Shown piece by piece: positions 42,781-50,673 of a stretch of 52,982 bases of DNA (within the stretch, counting starts at the first letter, position 1; every line of letters starts with the position of its first letter). The DNA is from Catenulispora rubra. GTDB lineage: Bacteria; Actinomycetota; Actinomycetes; Streptomycetales; Catenulisporaceae. Location of the stretch: NCBI RefSeq assembly GCF_015356825.1, contig NZ_JAACYW010000051.1, positions 1 through 52,982 of the forward strand, in the 5' to 3' direction. Made by a program: the position numbers and the translations under genes. A model generated the notes under the pieces. It was not told where the DNA came from. It saw nothing but the letters and a program-made list of their open reading frames with translations, and did no database searches.

Positions 42781-44748
42781 GTGATCGTTGACGCCACGGG
42801 GACCACCTCCCAGAACGCCGCAAGCTCCACAGACGGCTCCGGACACCGCACACGCAAGGCCGGCGCGGCCGCCTTGCTGCTCGGCGCTCTGGGCGTCGTG
42901 TTCGGGGACATCGGAACCAGCCCGCTCTATGCGATGCAGACCGTGTTCACCGCCGACAACAAGGCGGTCGGCACCTCGGCGGACCAGGTCTACGGCGTGG
43001 TGTCGCTGGTGTTCTGGGCCATCACGCTGATCGTGTCGGTCAAGTACGTGGGCTTCATCCTGCGCACCGACAACGACGGCGAGGGCGGCATCATGGCTCT
43101 GACCGCGCTGATCCAGAAGCTGGACTTCCGCTCGACCCGGAGCAAGGTGCTGCTGGTCGCGCTCGGCATACTCGGGGCGTCGCTGTTCTACGGCGACGGG
43201 ATGATCACGCCGGCGATCTCCGTGCTGTCGGCGGTGGAGGGCCTGAAGGTCTCCGCGCCCGGGCTCAAGGACTACGTGGTGCCGTTGACCGTGGTCATCG
43301 TCATCGGCCTGTTCGCGATCCAGAAGTACGGCACGGCGCTGGTCGGCGGGCTGTTCGGGCCGGTGATGACGGTCTGGTTCCTGATCATCGGGGTGGCCGG
43401 GGCGACGGAGGTGGCGGCGCATCCGGCGATCGTCAAGGCCCTGTCCCCCACCTACGGTGCGCAGTTCCTGGTGCACCACGGGGTCGTGGCGTTCATCGCG
43501 CTGGCCTCGGTGGTGCTCGCGGTGACCGGCGCCGAGGCGCTGTACGCGGACATGGGCCACTTCGGGCGCAAACCGATCCACCGCGCGTGGTTCTACCTGG
43601 TGTTCCCGGCGCTGACGCTGAACTACCTGGGGCAGGGCTCGCTGATCCTGCGGCGGCCGGAGACCGTGTCGAACCCGTTCTTCCTGCTGATGCCGCACTG
43701 GTCGCAGTTCCCGATGGTGATCCTGGCGACGGTGGCGACCGTCATCGCCTCGCAGGCCGTGATCTCCGGGGCGTTCAGCGTGACGCGGCAGGCGATGCAG
43801 CTGGGGTTCCTGCCGCACATGACCATCCGGCACACCTCCGAGCACGAGATCGGGCAGGTCTACGTGCCGGTCGTGAACTGGTTCCTGTGCTGCACGGTCA
43901 CGGTTCTGGTGGTCGGGTTCGGCTCCTCGGCGTCGCTGGCCTCCGCCTACGGCGTGGCCGTCACCGCGACGTTCATGCTCAACACCATCCTGTTCCTGGC
44001 GGTCGCCCGCGTCCTGAAGGGCGTCGCGCCCTGGAAGATCGCGGTGGGCGCGGTGGTGTTCCTGACCAGCGAGACAGCGTTCTTCGCGGCCAACCTCACC
44101 AAGGTCGTGCACGGCGGCTGGCTGCCGCTGCTGGTCGCCACGCTGGTGTTCACCGTGCTGAGCACGTGGCGCCGGGGCCGCGCGATCGTCACGCCGAACC
44201 GCACGGCGCTGGAGGGGCCGCTGCGGCCGTTCGTGGACGAGGTGGACGCGCTGGAGCCGCCGATCCACCGCGTGGACGGCGTGGCGGTGTTCCTCAACGC
44301 CAACATCGAGACCACGCCGCTGGCGCTGCGTGCGAACGTGGAGCACAACCACACGCTGCACAAGACCGTGGTGATCCTGTCGATGATGGTGGAGAAGGTC
44401 CCGCACATCCCCGACGCCGAGCGTCTGGTCTTCGACGACCTCGGGCACACCGACGACGGGATCATCCACCTCACCGCGCGGCTGGGCTTCCAGGACGAGC
44501 CGGACGTGCCGCGCATCCTGCGGCAGGCCGCGCTGCGGCCGGACGCCGGGGAGATCGCGGGGATCGATCTGGAGACGGTGTCGTACTTCTTGTCGCGGAT
44601 CGCGATCGTGCGGACCAACGCGAAGGGGATGCAGGCTTGGCGGAAGCGGCTGTTCCTCACCATCGCGCACAATGCGGCCAGTCCGGTGGACTACTTCGGG
44701 TTGCCGGCTGATCGGTGCGTGATCATGGGGGCGCATGTGCCGGTGTGA
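42781..44748 (+). CDS. kup: KUP family potassium uptake transporter
   Basis: The 655-aa membrane protein shows the KUP signature GALGVVFGDIGTSPLYAMQTVF in the first membrane helix, YGDGMITPAISVLSAVEGL, ALYADMGHFGRKPIHRAWF and about twelve hydrophobic segments. A hydrophilic C-terminal domain follows (about 470-655). It takes up potassium with protons. GTG 42781 is the assigned start. The upstream gap of 80 nt is too short to hold a ydaO riboswitch, so none is called. Confidence 0.94.
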   Translation: MIVDATGTTSQNAASSTDGSGHRTRKAGAAALLLGALGVVFGDIGTSPLYAMQTVFTADNKAVGTSADQVYGVVSLVFWAITLIVSVKYVGFILRTDNDGEGGIMALTALIQKLDFRSTRSKVLLVALGILGASLFYGDGMITPAISVLSAVEGLKVSAPGLKDYVVPLTVVIVIGLFAIQKYGTALVGGLFGPVMTVWFLIIGVAGATEVAAHPAIVKALSPTYGAQFLVHHGVVAFIALASVVLAVTGAEALYADMGHFGRKPIHRAWFYLVFPALTLNYLGQGSLILRRPETVSNPFFLLMPHWSQFPMVILATVATVIASQAVISGAFSVTRQAMQLGFLPHMTIRHTSEHEIGQVYVPVVNWFLCCTVTVLVVGFGSSASLASAYGVAVTATFMLNTILFLAVARVLKGVAPWKIAVGAVVFLTSETAFFAANLTKVVHGGWLPLLVATLVFTVLSTWRRGRAIVTPNRTALEGPLRPFVDEVDALEPPIHRVDGVAVFLNANIETTPLALRANVEHNHTLHKTVVILSMMVEKVPHIPDAERLVFDDLGHTDDGIIHLTARLGFQDEPDVPRILRQAALRPDAGEIAGIDLETVSYFLSRIAIVRTNAKGMQAWRKRLFLTIAHNAASPVDYFGLPADRCVIMGAHVPV

Positions 44749-44814
44749 TCGGGGGCGGCTGGCGTGAGTCGCCGTTCGATCGCGGTGACGAGCGTCGAGG
44801 AGATGTGGGCCCGG

Positions 44815-44982
44815 TCAGGGTCGGAGGCGTTCCAGGCGTTCGGCGATCGGGAAGCGGCCGCGCTTGCTCGCGTTGGCCATCACGCATACGACGACCTCGT
44901 CGAACAGGCTCGCGGCGCGGCGGAGGACGTGCTGGTGCCCTTCGGTGACCGGGTCGAAGGATCCGGGGTAGAGAGCTCGCAT
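44815..44982 (-). pseudogene. Truncated coaD (phosphopantetheine adenylyltransferase) remnant
   Basis: From ATG 44982 the minus strand reads [20 protein letters not shown], then [29 protein letters not shown] and a stop. This is the CoaD N-terminus with the nucleotidyl motif [11 protein letters not shown]. The protein is only 55 residues against about 160 for CoaD. Past the stop, another frame reads AHISSTLVTAIER, similar to the CoaD ISSSLVKEIA block near its C-terminus, which suggests an internal deletion plus frameshift. It cannot be a working enzyme. A full coaD is presumably elsewhere in the genome. Confidence 0.65.
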
Positions 44983-45002
44983 GATCGGCAGGATAGCGAT
45001 GC

Positions 45003-45039
45003 GGGTCGGCCGGGCACGATCGTTCCGCCCGGCCGACCC
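45003..45039 (-). terminator. Hairpin downstream of the GH16 gene
   Basis: Perfect 13-bp arms (GGGTCGGCCGGGC and its complement) enclose an 11-nt loop, 27 nt past the GH16 stop and between it and the coaD remnant. There is no T tract, as is common for actinobacterial terminators. Confidence 0.6.
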
Positions 45040-45066
45040 TGTCGTTCGCTCAGCGCGCCACAGCCG

Positions 45067-47541
45067 TCAGCTCCCGAAGACCTGGAACTCCCACAGGCTG
45101 TACCCGTACTGCGTAGCCCGCGCCGTCCCGTACATCCGCACGAAGCGTCCGCTGCCGGAGACGGTGAGGTCCTGCGTCCCGCCGGTGCCGGTCGTGGTCG
45201 AGTACACCGGTGTCCAGGTGGTGCCGTCGTTCGAGGTCTGGATCTGGAAGGCGGTCGCGTAGGCCGTCTCCCAGTTCAGCGACACCTTGCAGAGCGTGTG
45301 CGTGGTGCCGAGGTCCACCTGGAGCCACTGGGGGTCCGAGAACTGCGAGGACCAGCGTGTCCCGGTGTTGCCGTCCACTGCCGCCGATGCGGGCGTGCCC
45401 GCGTTCTCGGCCGAGGAGGCGGTGGCCGGCTGGTTCAGCGCCAGGTTGGCCGTTCCGCAGCTGGTGCCGGAGGTCGAGCCGTAGACCTGGAACTCAAACA
45501 GGCTGTAGCCGTACTGCGTGTTGCGGGCCGTGCCGTACAACCGGATGAAGCGTCCGGTGCCAGACACGTTGAGGGTCTCGGTGCCGCCGGGACCTGAGGT
45601 GGTGGAGTAGATCGTCGTCCAGTTGGTGCCGTCCGGCGAGGTCTGGATCTGGTACGCCTTGCCGGATGCGGTCTCCCACTGGAGCGACACCTTGCAGATC
45701 GTCGCGCTCGAGCCGAGATCGATCTGGAGCCACTGCGGATCAGAGAACTGCGACGACCAGCGCGTCCCGGTGTTCCCGTCCACTGCCGCCGACGCCGGCG
45801 TGCCCGCGTTCTCGATCGAGGAGGCCGTCGCGGGTTGGTTCAGCGCCAGGTTCGTCGTGCCGCAGGTGCCGCCGCCGGAGCCGATCGTCCAGGTGAACGA
45901 GGTGGATCCGGAGGCGCCGGTGCCGTCGGTGGCGGTGACCGTCACGTTCGAGGTGCCCGCGGCGGTCGGGGTGCCGGAGATCAGGCCGCTGGCGGCGTTG
46001 ATCGACAGGCCGGCCGGCAGACCGGAGGCGCTGTAGCTCAGCGTCTGGCCGGAGGCCGAGTCGCCGGCGGCGATCTGCAGGTTGGCCGCCGTGCCGACGG
46101 TCCCGGTCTGGTTGCCGGGGTTGGTCACCGTCACGGTGTTCCCGCCGCTGCCGGTCGGGAACGTCCACGTCTGCTGCGCCGATCCGGTGCACGTCTCGAT
46201 GGCCAGCCGCGTCGCGCTGTTGCCGCCGGGGTCGGTCAGGCACAGACCGGAGTTCGGGTTCAGCAGCTCGCCGTTAGCCTGACGTGTCCAATTCTGCGCG
46301 TTGGTGCCGTTGCACGGATACCAGTCGACGTTCGTGCCGCTGGTCGTCCCCGCCGAGACCACGTCGAGGCAGCCGCCCTGCACCCGGACCGTGTTGTCCG
46401 TGTACGGCGACCACGACTGGCCGGCGCTGCCGTCGCAGTTCGCTGCGAACATCGGGTTGCCCTCGGTGTTCAGCGAGTTCTGGTTCGCCAGGCACAGGCC
46501 CGCGGCGTCCTTGACGGCGCCGGTCGCGGTCGGGGTGCCGGTCGGCGTGGAGTTCCCGCCCTTCTCGTACACCGCGACCCAGGCCGCGCTCAGCGAGCTG
46601 CCGGAGGTCGTGGCGGCGGTCGGGGTGGTGGTGCCGGAGACGCCGTCGGGGTAGTTGCCGCCCATCGCCAGGTCCCAGATGATGAAGAACCCGTGGTCGA
46701 TGGCCGACTGCCAGGCCGCGGTGCCGACCGAGGCCTCGGTGATGGTGCTCTCGACCACGCCGTCCATCAGGAACTGGAGCTGTTCGGCGCTGGTGTTCGT
46801 GCGGTCGACGATCACCGAGTAGGTGTGGTAGCCGGTCTGGCAGCCGGATCCGGCGGCGGGGCAGGCGATGAGCGGGTGGCCGGGGCTGTTCGCCGAGTCG
46901 TGCAGGGTCTGCGACGCCTCGTTCAGACCGTTGACGTCCTCCATCATGTCGATCTCGCCGGAGGCCGGCCAGCCCCCGCCGGCGCGCATCGGCGAGCCCA
47001 GCGCCCAGAACGCCGGCCAGTAGCCCAGGCCGCCGGCCGGGTTCGGCTGCTGGATCGACGCGCTCATCTCCAGCTCGCCGCCGGGCGGCGCCTGGAAGTC
47101 GTCGCGGGTGCTCTCGATCCGGCCGGACGTCCAGGTCCCGCCGTTGTTGACGGCCTTGAGCACCAGGTGGCCGTTGCCGTCGAGGTAGACGTTGTTGGTC
47201 GAGCTGGTGGTCTGCTCCTTCTCGCCGGTGCCGTAGCCGGTACCGATGTCGTAGAACCAGTTCGCCGCGGACGGCGCGGACCCGGCGGTTCCGGCGAAGT
47301 TGTCGCTGAACACGGTGTTCCACCCGCTGGGCGGGGGCGGCGCGGTGTCGGCCGCGGCCGCCGGGGCCGAGGCGACGGAGACCGCGAGGCCGCCGGTCAG
47401 GCTGCCGGCGACGAGCGCGACCGCCGCGAGCAGCGAGCGGCGCCGGGGCGGGCGGGCCGCGCGCGGCGGCCGGGGTGGGTGCTGCCCGGACGTGCCGGAT
47501 CGGCGCCGGTCTTGTCGGACGGCGCGAGCGGGGACGAGCAT
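45067..47541 (-). CDS. Secreted GH16 beta-glucanase with ricin, Ig-like and two F5/8-type C domains
   Basis: The 824-aa protein begins with an Arg-rich N-region and a hydrophobic signal (SLLAAVALVAGSLTGG). The GH16 catalytic domain (about 70-330) contains the active-site motif GEIDMMEDVNG (ExDxxE). A ricin-type lectin domain (about 345-480), a putative Ig domain (about 485-575) and two nearly identical F5/8 type C (CBM32) domains follow (about 580-700 and 705-824), both starting NLALNQPATASS. It probably degrades beta-1,3 glucans outside the cell. ATG 47541 has GGAGGG 6-7 nt upstream. The LacI-type palindrome at 47587 suggests induction by released sugars. Confidence 0.92.
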   Translation of the reverse strand: MLVPARAVRQDRRRSGTSGQHPPRPPRAARPPRRRSLLAAVALVAGSLTGGLAVSVASAPAAAADTAPPPPSGWNTVFSDNFAGTAGSAPSAANWFYDIGTGYGTGEKEQTTSSTNNVYLDGNGHLVLKAVNNGGTWTSGRIESTRDDFQAPPGGELEMSASIQQPNPAGGLGYWPAFWALGSPMRAGGGWPASGEIDMMEDVNGLNEASQTLHDSANSPGHPLIACPAAGSGCQTGYHTYSVIVDRTNTSAEQLQFLMDGVVESTITEASVGTAAWQSAIDHGFFIIWDLAMGGNYPDGVSGTTTPTAATTSGSSLSAAWVAVYEKGGNSTPTGTPTATGAVKDAAGLCLANQNSLNTEGNPMFAANCDGSAGQSWSPYTDNTVRVQGGCLDVVSAGTTSGTNVDWYPCNGTNAQNWTRQANGELLNPNSGLCLTDPGGNSATRLAIETCTGSAQQTWTFPTGSGGNTVTVTNPGNQTGTVGTAANLQIAAGDSASGQTLSYSASGLPAGLSINAASGLISGTPTAAGTSNVTVTATDGTGASGSTSFTWTIGSGGGTCGTTNLALNQPATASSIENAGTPASAAVDGNTGTRWSSQFSDPQWLQIDLGSSATICKVSLQWETASGKAYQIQTSPDGTNWTTIYSTTSGPGGTETLNVSGTGRFIRLYGTARNTQYGYSLFEFQVYGSTSGTSCGTANLALNQPATASSAENAGTPASAAVDGNTGTRWSSQFSDPQWLQVDLGTTHTLCKVSLNWETAYATAFQIQTSNDGTTWTPVYSTTTGTGGTQDLTVSGSGRFVRMYGTARATQYGYSLWEFQVFGS
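45070..45845 (-). repeat. Tandem duplicated F5/8 type C (CBM32) coding units
   Basis: Two units of about 390 nt encode the last two modules of the GH16 protein. Long shared stretches, for example DGNTGTRWSSQFSDPQWLQ in both, point to recent duplication. Confidence 0.7.
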
Positions 47542-47586
47542 GCGGTATCCCTCCAGAGTGATGAGTGCGTGGGGGGCGAACTCTGT

Positions 47587-47598
47587 GAGAGCGCTCTC
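47587..47598. promoter_or_regulatory. LacI-type operator palindrome (GAGAGCGCTCTC)
   Basis: This perfect 12-bp palindrome lies 46 nt upstream of the GH16 ATG. Its centre GAGCGCTC matches operators of sugar-responsive LacI regulators such as CebR in streptomycetes (TGGGAGCGCTCCCA). No LacI gene is in this window. Confidence 0.65.
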
Positions 47599-47642
47599 TC
47601 GGCTTGCATGTTGCGGCGGCGTTACCGACCGGTCAAGACGCG

Positions 47643-47684
47643 ACCGGTTCCGGAACTGGTTTCGGAACCGGTTGCGCAACCGGT
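47643..47684. promoter_or_regulatory. Overlapping ACCGGTT inverted repeats
   Basis: ACCGGTTCCG (47643-47652) and CGGAACCGGT (47663-47672) are exact inverted arms. The second overlaps an 18-bp perfect palindrome, ACCGGTTGCGCAACCGGT (47667-47684). Three ACCGGT half-sites at about 24- and 12-bp steps suggest cooperative dimer binding between the divergent GH16 and lipoprotein genes. Confidence 0.55.
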
Positions 47685-47715
47685 ACTCGTTCCGCGGGCC
47701 TCGGCGAGGGGGGTG

Positions 47716-47737
47716 ATGAGGGTATGAATACCCTCAT
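47716..47737. promoter_or_regulatory. 22-bp dyad ATGAGGGTAT-GA-ATACCCTCAT
   Basis: These perfect 10-bp arms with a 2-bp spacer end 26 nt before the lipoprotein GTG. Position and symmetry fit an operator over its promoter or 5' leader. As RNA the 2-nt loop is too tight for a full hairpin, so a DNA site is more likely. Confidence 0.6.
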
Positions 47738-47763
47738 ATCGCGGAGCGCGGCGCCGGGATGAT

Positions 47764-48477
47764 GTGGCGGTGAAAGAGCTCAAGAGGGCACGACTCGGGG
47801 CCGTGGCCGCCGTGATCGTGATGCTGGCAGCCGGTGCGTGTTCTTCGGGGAAGACTGCCAGCGCGTCTTCGGGCGCGACTACGCCGACACCGAGCACGCC
47901 GAGTAGTACGTCCGCGGCGACGGATTCGAGCTCTGATACCTCCTCCGCGAGCAACTCGGCCGCGTCGTCGAGCACTGAGACCACGTCCGCTGCCGCGTCG
48001 TCGAGCAGCGCGAGTCCTTACAGCACGCCGACCGCAGCCTGCCCCCTGGTCCCCGCGAGCAGCTTCGACACCGTCAGCGGCTACACCGACCTGGCCGGCC
48101 AGGAGATCCCGACCTCGGCCGGCGGCGCGGGCGAGGTCCTGCTGGGCTGCAAGTACACCTCGGGCTCGACGATGATCGGCGCCACCACGGTCGACGTCGC
48201 CCCGGCCCAGTCCGGCGAGAGCGCCCAGCAGTACCTCTCCGACGACATCGCCTCCACCAAGTACAACTTCAACCTGTCCAAGGACGTCTCCGGCGTCGGC
48301 GACGCGGCGAAGTTCGGCACCACGGCCTGCAACACCGGCACGTGCGCCTCGCTGTGGCTGGTCCAGGTCAAGTCCGGGATGGTCGCGCACCTGACGGTCT
48401 CGGTCGGCGAGGCTTCGGGGGCCGAGGATCCGGTGATCGGGTTGGCGAAGGCGCTGCTGGCTTCAGTTTCGCACTGA
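47764..48477 (+). CDS. Ser-rich lipoprotein
   Basis: The 237-aa protein has a lipoprotein signal (ARLGAVAAVIVMLAAGAC, lipidation Cys at about residue 26), a Ser/Thr/Ala linker of about 55 residues, then a globular part with CPLVPASSFDTVSGYTDLAG and LLGCKYTSGSTMIGATTVDV. Four later Cys could form two disulfides. The general layout recalls DUF3558-type actinobacterial lipoproteins, but the match is not certain. GTG 47764 or the in-frame GTG 47770 is the start. Two dyad elements lie directly upstream. Confidence 0.75.
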   Translation: MAVKELKRARLGAVAAVIVMLAAGACSSGKTASASSGATTPTPSTPSSTSAATDSSSDTSSASNSAASSSTETTSAAASSSSASPYSTPTAACPLVPASSFDTVSGYTDLAGQEIPTSAGGAGEVLLGCKYTSGSTMIGATTVDVAPAQSGESAQQYLSDDIASTKYNFNLSKDVSGVGDAAKFGTTACNTGTCASLWLVQVKSGMVAHLTVSVGEASGAEDPVIGLAKALLASVSH

Positions 48478-48506
48478 GGGTCTGAGGGCTCTGCGGACTA
48501 CCAGCC

Positions 48507-48532
48507 GAGCCGGCGCCGCTCAACGCCGGCTC
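48507..48532 (+). terminator. Hairpin downstream of the lipoprotein gene
   Basis: GAGCCGGCG and CGCCGGCTC (9-bp perfect arms) enclose an 8-nt loop, 29 nt after the stop. There is no T tract. The 48533-48645 stretch that follows holds no recognised gene. Confidence 0.5.
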
Positions 48533-48645
48533 TGGGCCATCCGGGTGAGGCCACACCCTCGCCGACCACCGCCTCGGCCAGGTCTACCGCTGGGGCTCGA
48601 TCCTGTCCGCGCTGGCCTGCTGGTCTTCGGCCCCATCGTCGTCGC

Positions 48646-50175
48646 CTAGACGCTGCCCGAATCCTCCTTGGCGGCGCGCAGCAAGTTGCGGACCATCCCG
48701 CCGAAGACGGCGGCGTGAAACGGCGCGACGGCCCGCCAGTAGAGGTGGCCGAACAGGCCGTGGGGGAAGAACAGGGCCCGCTGACGGTAGCTGGTGCGGC
48801 CGTCGGCGGTCGGCTCGACCCGCATCTCCAGCCACGCCAGGCCCGGTAGCTTCATCTCCGCGCGCAGGCGCAGCAGGTGCCCGCGTTCCAGCGCCTCCAC
48901 GCGCCAGAAGTCCAGGGTGTCGCCGAGGCGCAGGGTCTCAGGGTCCCGACGCCCGCGGCGCAGGCCGATGCCGCCGACCATCCGGTGCAGCCAGCCCCGC
49001 ACCGCCCACGCCAGCGGGAACGAGTACCAGCCGGTCTGCCCGCCGATGGCCTCCACCGCGCGCCAGACACGCTCCGGCGCGACGTCGACCTCTGCCTCGC
49101 GGATGTCGCGGTACAGGCTGCCGCCGGCCCACGCCGGGTCGGTGGGCAGCGGGTCGCTCGGGGCGCCGGGTACGGAGGCCGAGGACCAGCGGGTCGTGAC
49201 GTTCGCCTCCTGCACGCGGGCCCGCGCCAGCCGCACCGCCTCGTCGAAGCCGAGCAGCCCCTCCGGCGGGTCCGGAACCAGCTCCGTGATGCGGTGGTCG
49301 GCGCAGACGACCTCGTGCCGCAGCGACTCCACGAGCGGCCGCGCGATGGACGCCGGCACCGGCGTGACCGCGCCGACCCAGTGGCTGGACAGGCCCGGCG
49401 TCAGCACCGGGACCGGAACGATCAGTCGGCGCGGGAGTCCGGCGAGGCTCGCGTAACGCATCATCATCTCCCGGTACGTCAACACCTCCGGACCGCCGAT
49501 GTCGAACACTCCCCCGACCCCGACCACACCGTCCGGCGCGACGGCGGCGCCGACGAGGTAGCGCAGGACGTCGCGCACCGCGATCGGCTGGATCCGGGTC
49601 CCGACCCAGCGCGGGGTCACCATGGCCGGCAGCCGCTCGGTGAGGTAGCGCAGCATCTCGAACGAGGCCGACCCGGACCCGATGACGACCGCGGCCCGCA
49701 GCTCGACCGTCGGGAGCCCAGACGCCCGAAGCACGCGACCGACCCGCACGCGCGAGCGCAGGTGCGGGGACAGCTCCGCGAGCGGCGTGTCCGCAGGCGC
49801 CATGCCACCGAGATAGACGATGCGGGACACACCGGCGTCCCTGGCAGCGGTGGCGAAGTTGCGGGCCGCGCGCTCCTCAGTGCGCTCGAACCCCTCGCCG
49901 GTGGTCAGCGAGTGGATCAGGTAGAAGGCGACATCAGCGCCCTCCAGCGCCGGCCGCAGCGTCTGCGGCGCCAGCACGTCACCCCGCACCTGCTGCACGC
50001 GCTCGGCCCACGCATGGTCGCGCAGGCGATCCGGATCGCGCGCCAGACACCGGACGTCGAACCCCGCTGCCAGCAGCTCGGGCACCAGGCGCCCGCCGAT
50101 GTAGCCACTGGCGCCGGTCACGAGTGCGGTGGGGTTGGGCTTCACTGTCCCATCGTCGTGGCGAGGACGGTCCAT
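48646..50175 (-). CDS. NAD(P)-binding SDR with C-terminal DUF2867-like domain
   Basis: The 509-aa protein starts with an atypical extended SDR Rossmann fold: ALVTGASGYIGGRLVPELLA (residues 17-36), FYLIHSL and IVYLGGMAP. The C-terminal part (about 330-500), with WRAVEAIGGQTGWYSFPLAW, GDTLDFWRVEALERG and YRQRALFFPHGLFGHLYW, matches DUF2867, a START-like domain fused to SDRs in many actinobacteria. The substrate is unknown; a membrane lipid or quinone role has been proposed for relatives. It lies 55 nt downstream of the DoxX-like gene in the same direction. Confidence 0.88.
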   Translation of the reverse strand: MDRPRHDDGTVKPNPTALVTGASGYIGGRLVPELLAAGFDVRCLARDPDRLRDHAWAERVQQVRGDVLAPQTLRPALEGADVAFYLIHSLTTGEGFERTEERAARNFATAARDAGVSRIVYLGGMAPADTPLAELSPHLRSRVRVGRVLRASGLPTVELRAAVVIGSGSASFEMLRYLTERLPAMVTPRWVGTRIQPIAVRDVLRYLVGAAVAPDGVVGVGGVFDIGGPEVLTYREMMMRYASLAGLPRRLIVPVPVLTPGLSSHWVGAVTPVPASIARPLVESLRHEVVCADHRITELVPDPPEGLLGFDEAVRLARARVQEANVTTRWSSASVPGAPSDPLPTDPAWAGGSLYRDIREAEVDVAPERVWRAVEAIGGQTGWYSFPLAWAVRGWLHRMVGGIGLRRGRRDPETLRLGDTLDFWRVEALERGHLLRLRAEMKLPGLAWLEMRVEPTADGRTSYRQRALFFPHGLFGHLYWRAVAPFHAAVFGGMVRNLLRAAKEDSGSV

Positions 50176-50230
50176 CGCATTCTGGGCGACCTGGCTTCAG
50201 ACCCCCCCAGACGGCCCCAGACGCCCCGCG

Positions 50231-50611
50231 TCAGCCCTTCTTCGCGGCGTTGCCAGCCACCTTCAACGCCCACCACACCAACGGCGCCTGAAGCGGCAGC
50301 CGCCCCAACGCCGCCGCCTTGGCCGGCGCCGGCCGATCACTCCAGTCGCGCGCCATCTTGACGTTGGCCGGAAACACCGCGACGAAAAACGCCGCAGCCG
50401 CCAACCCACCCTGCCGACGCGACTTCGGGTTCGCAATCGTGACGGCGACGGCGAGCTCGGCAGCCCCGCTGACGTAGGTCCACATGCGCGGACTCCCGGG
50501 CAGCGAGCGCGGCACGATCGCGTCGTACTGCTTCGGCGCGACGAAGTGCGTGACGGCCGCGGACGCGAGGAGGCCGGCGAGCGCGGCGTGAGGAGAGGTC
50601 AGTCGGGGCAC
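50231..50611 (-). CDS. DoxX-like small membrane protein
   Basis: The 126-aa protein has about four hydrophobic helices. Family-type features are THFVAPKQYDAIVPRSLPGSPRMWTYVSGAAELAVAV, then AFFVAVFPANVKMARDW and a final helix before AGNAAKKG. It belongs to the DoxX/DUF4267-type small integral membrane proteins, sometimes linked to redox or thiol stress. It probably forms a unit with the SDR gene downstream. Confidence 0.82.
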   Translation of the reverse strand: MPRLTSPHAALAGLLASAAVTHFVAPKQYDAIVPRSLPGSPRMWTYVSGAAELAVAVTIANPKSRRQGGLAAAAFFVAVFPANVKMARDWSDRPAPAKAAALGRLPLQAPLVWWALKVAGNAAKKG

Positions 50612-50673
50612 GTCGGCGATCCTAGGTGTTATTAGACGCGGTGTCGATAGAGAGCGGCACCCGCAGCGGCCGC

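Noticed and set aside
48533..48645. Short plus-strand segment reading LGQVYRWGSILSALA and, shifted, LVFGPIVVA
   Set aside because: It might be a decayed membrane-protein tail, but it is too short and needs a frameshift, so no family can be supported.
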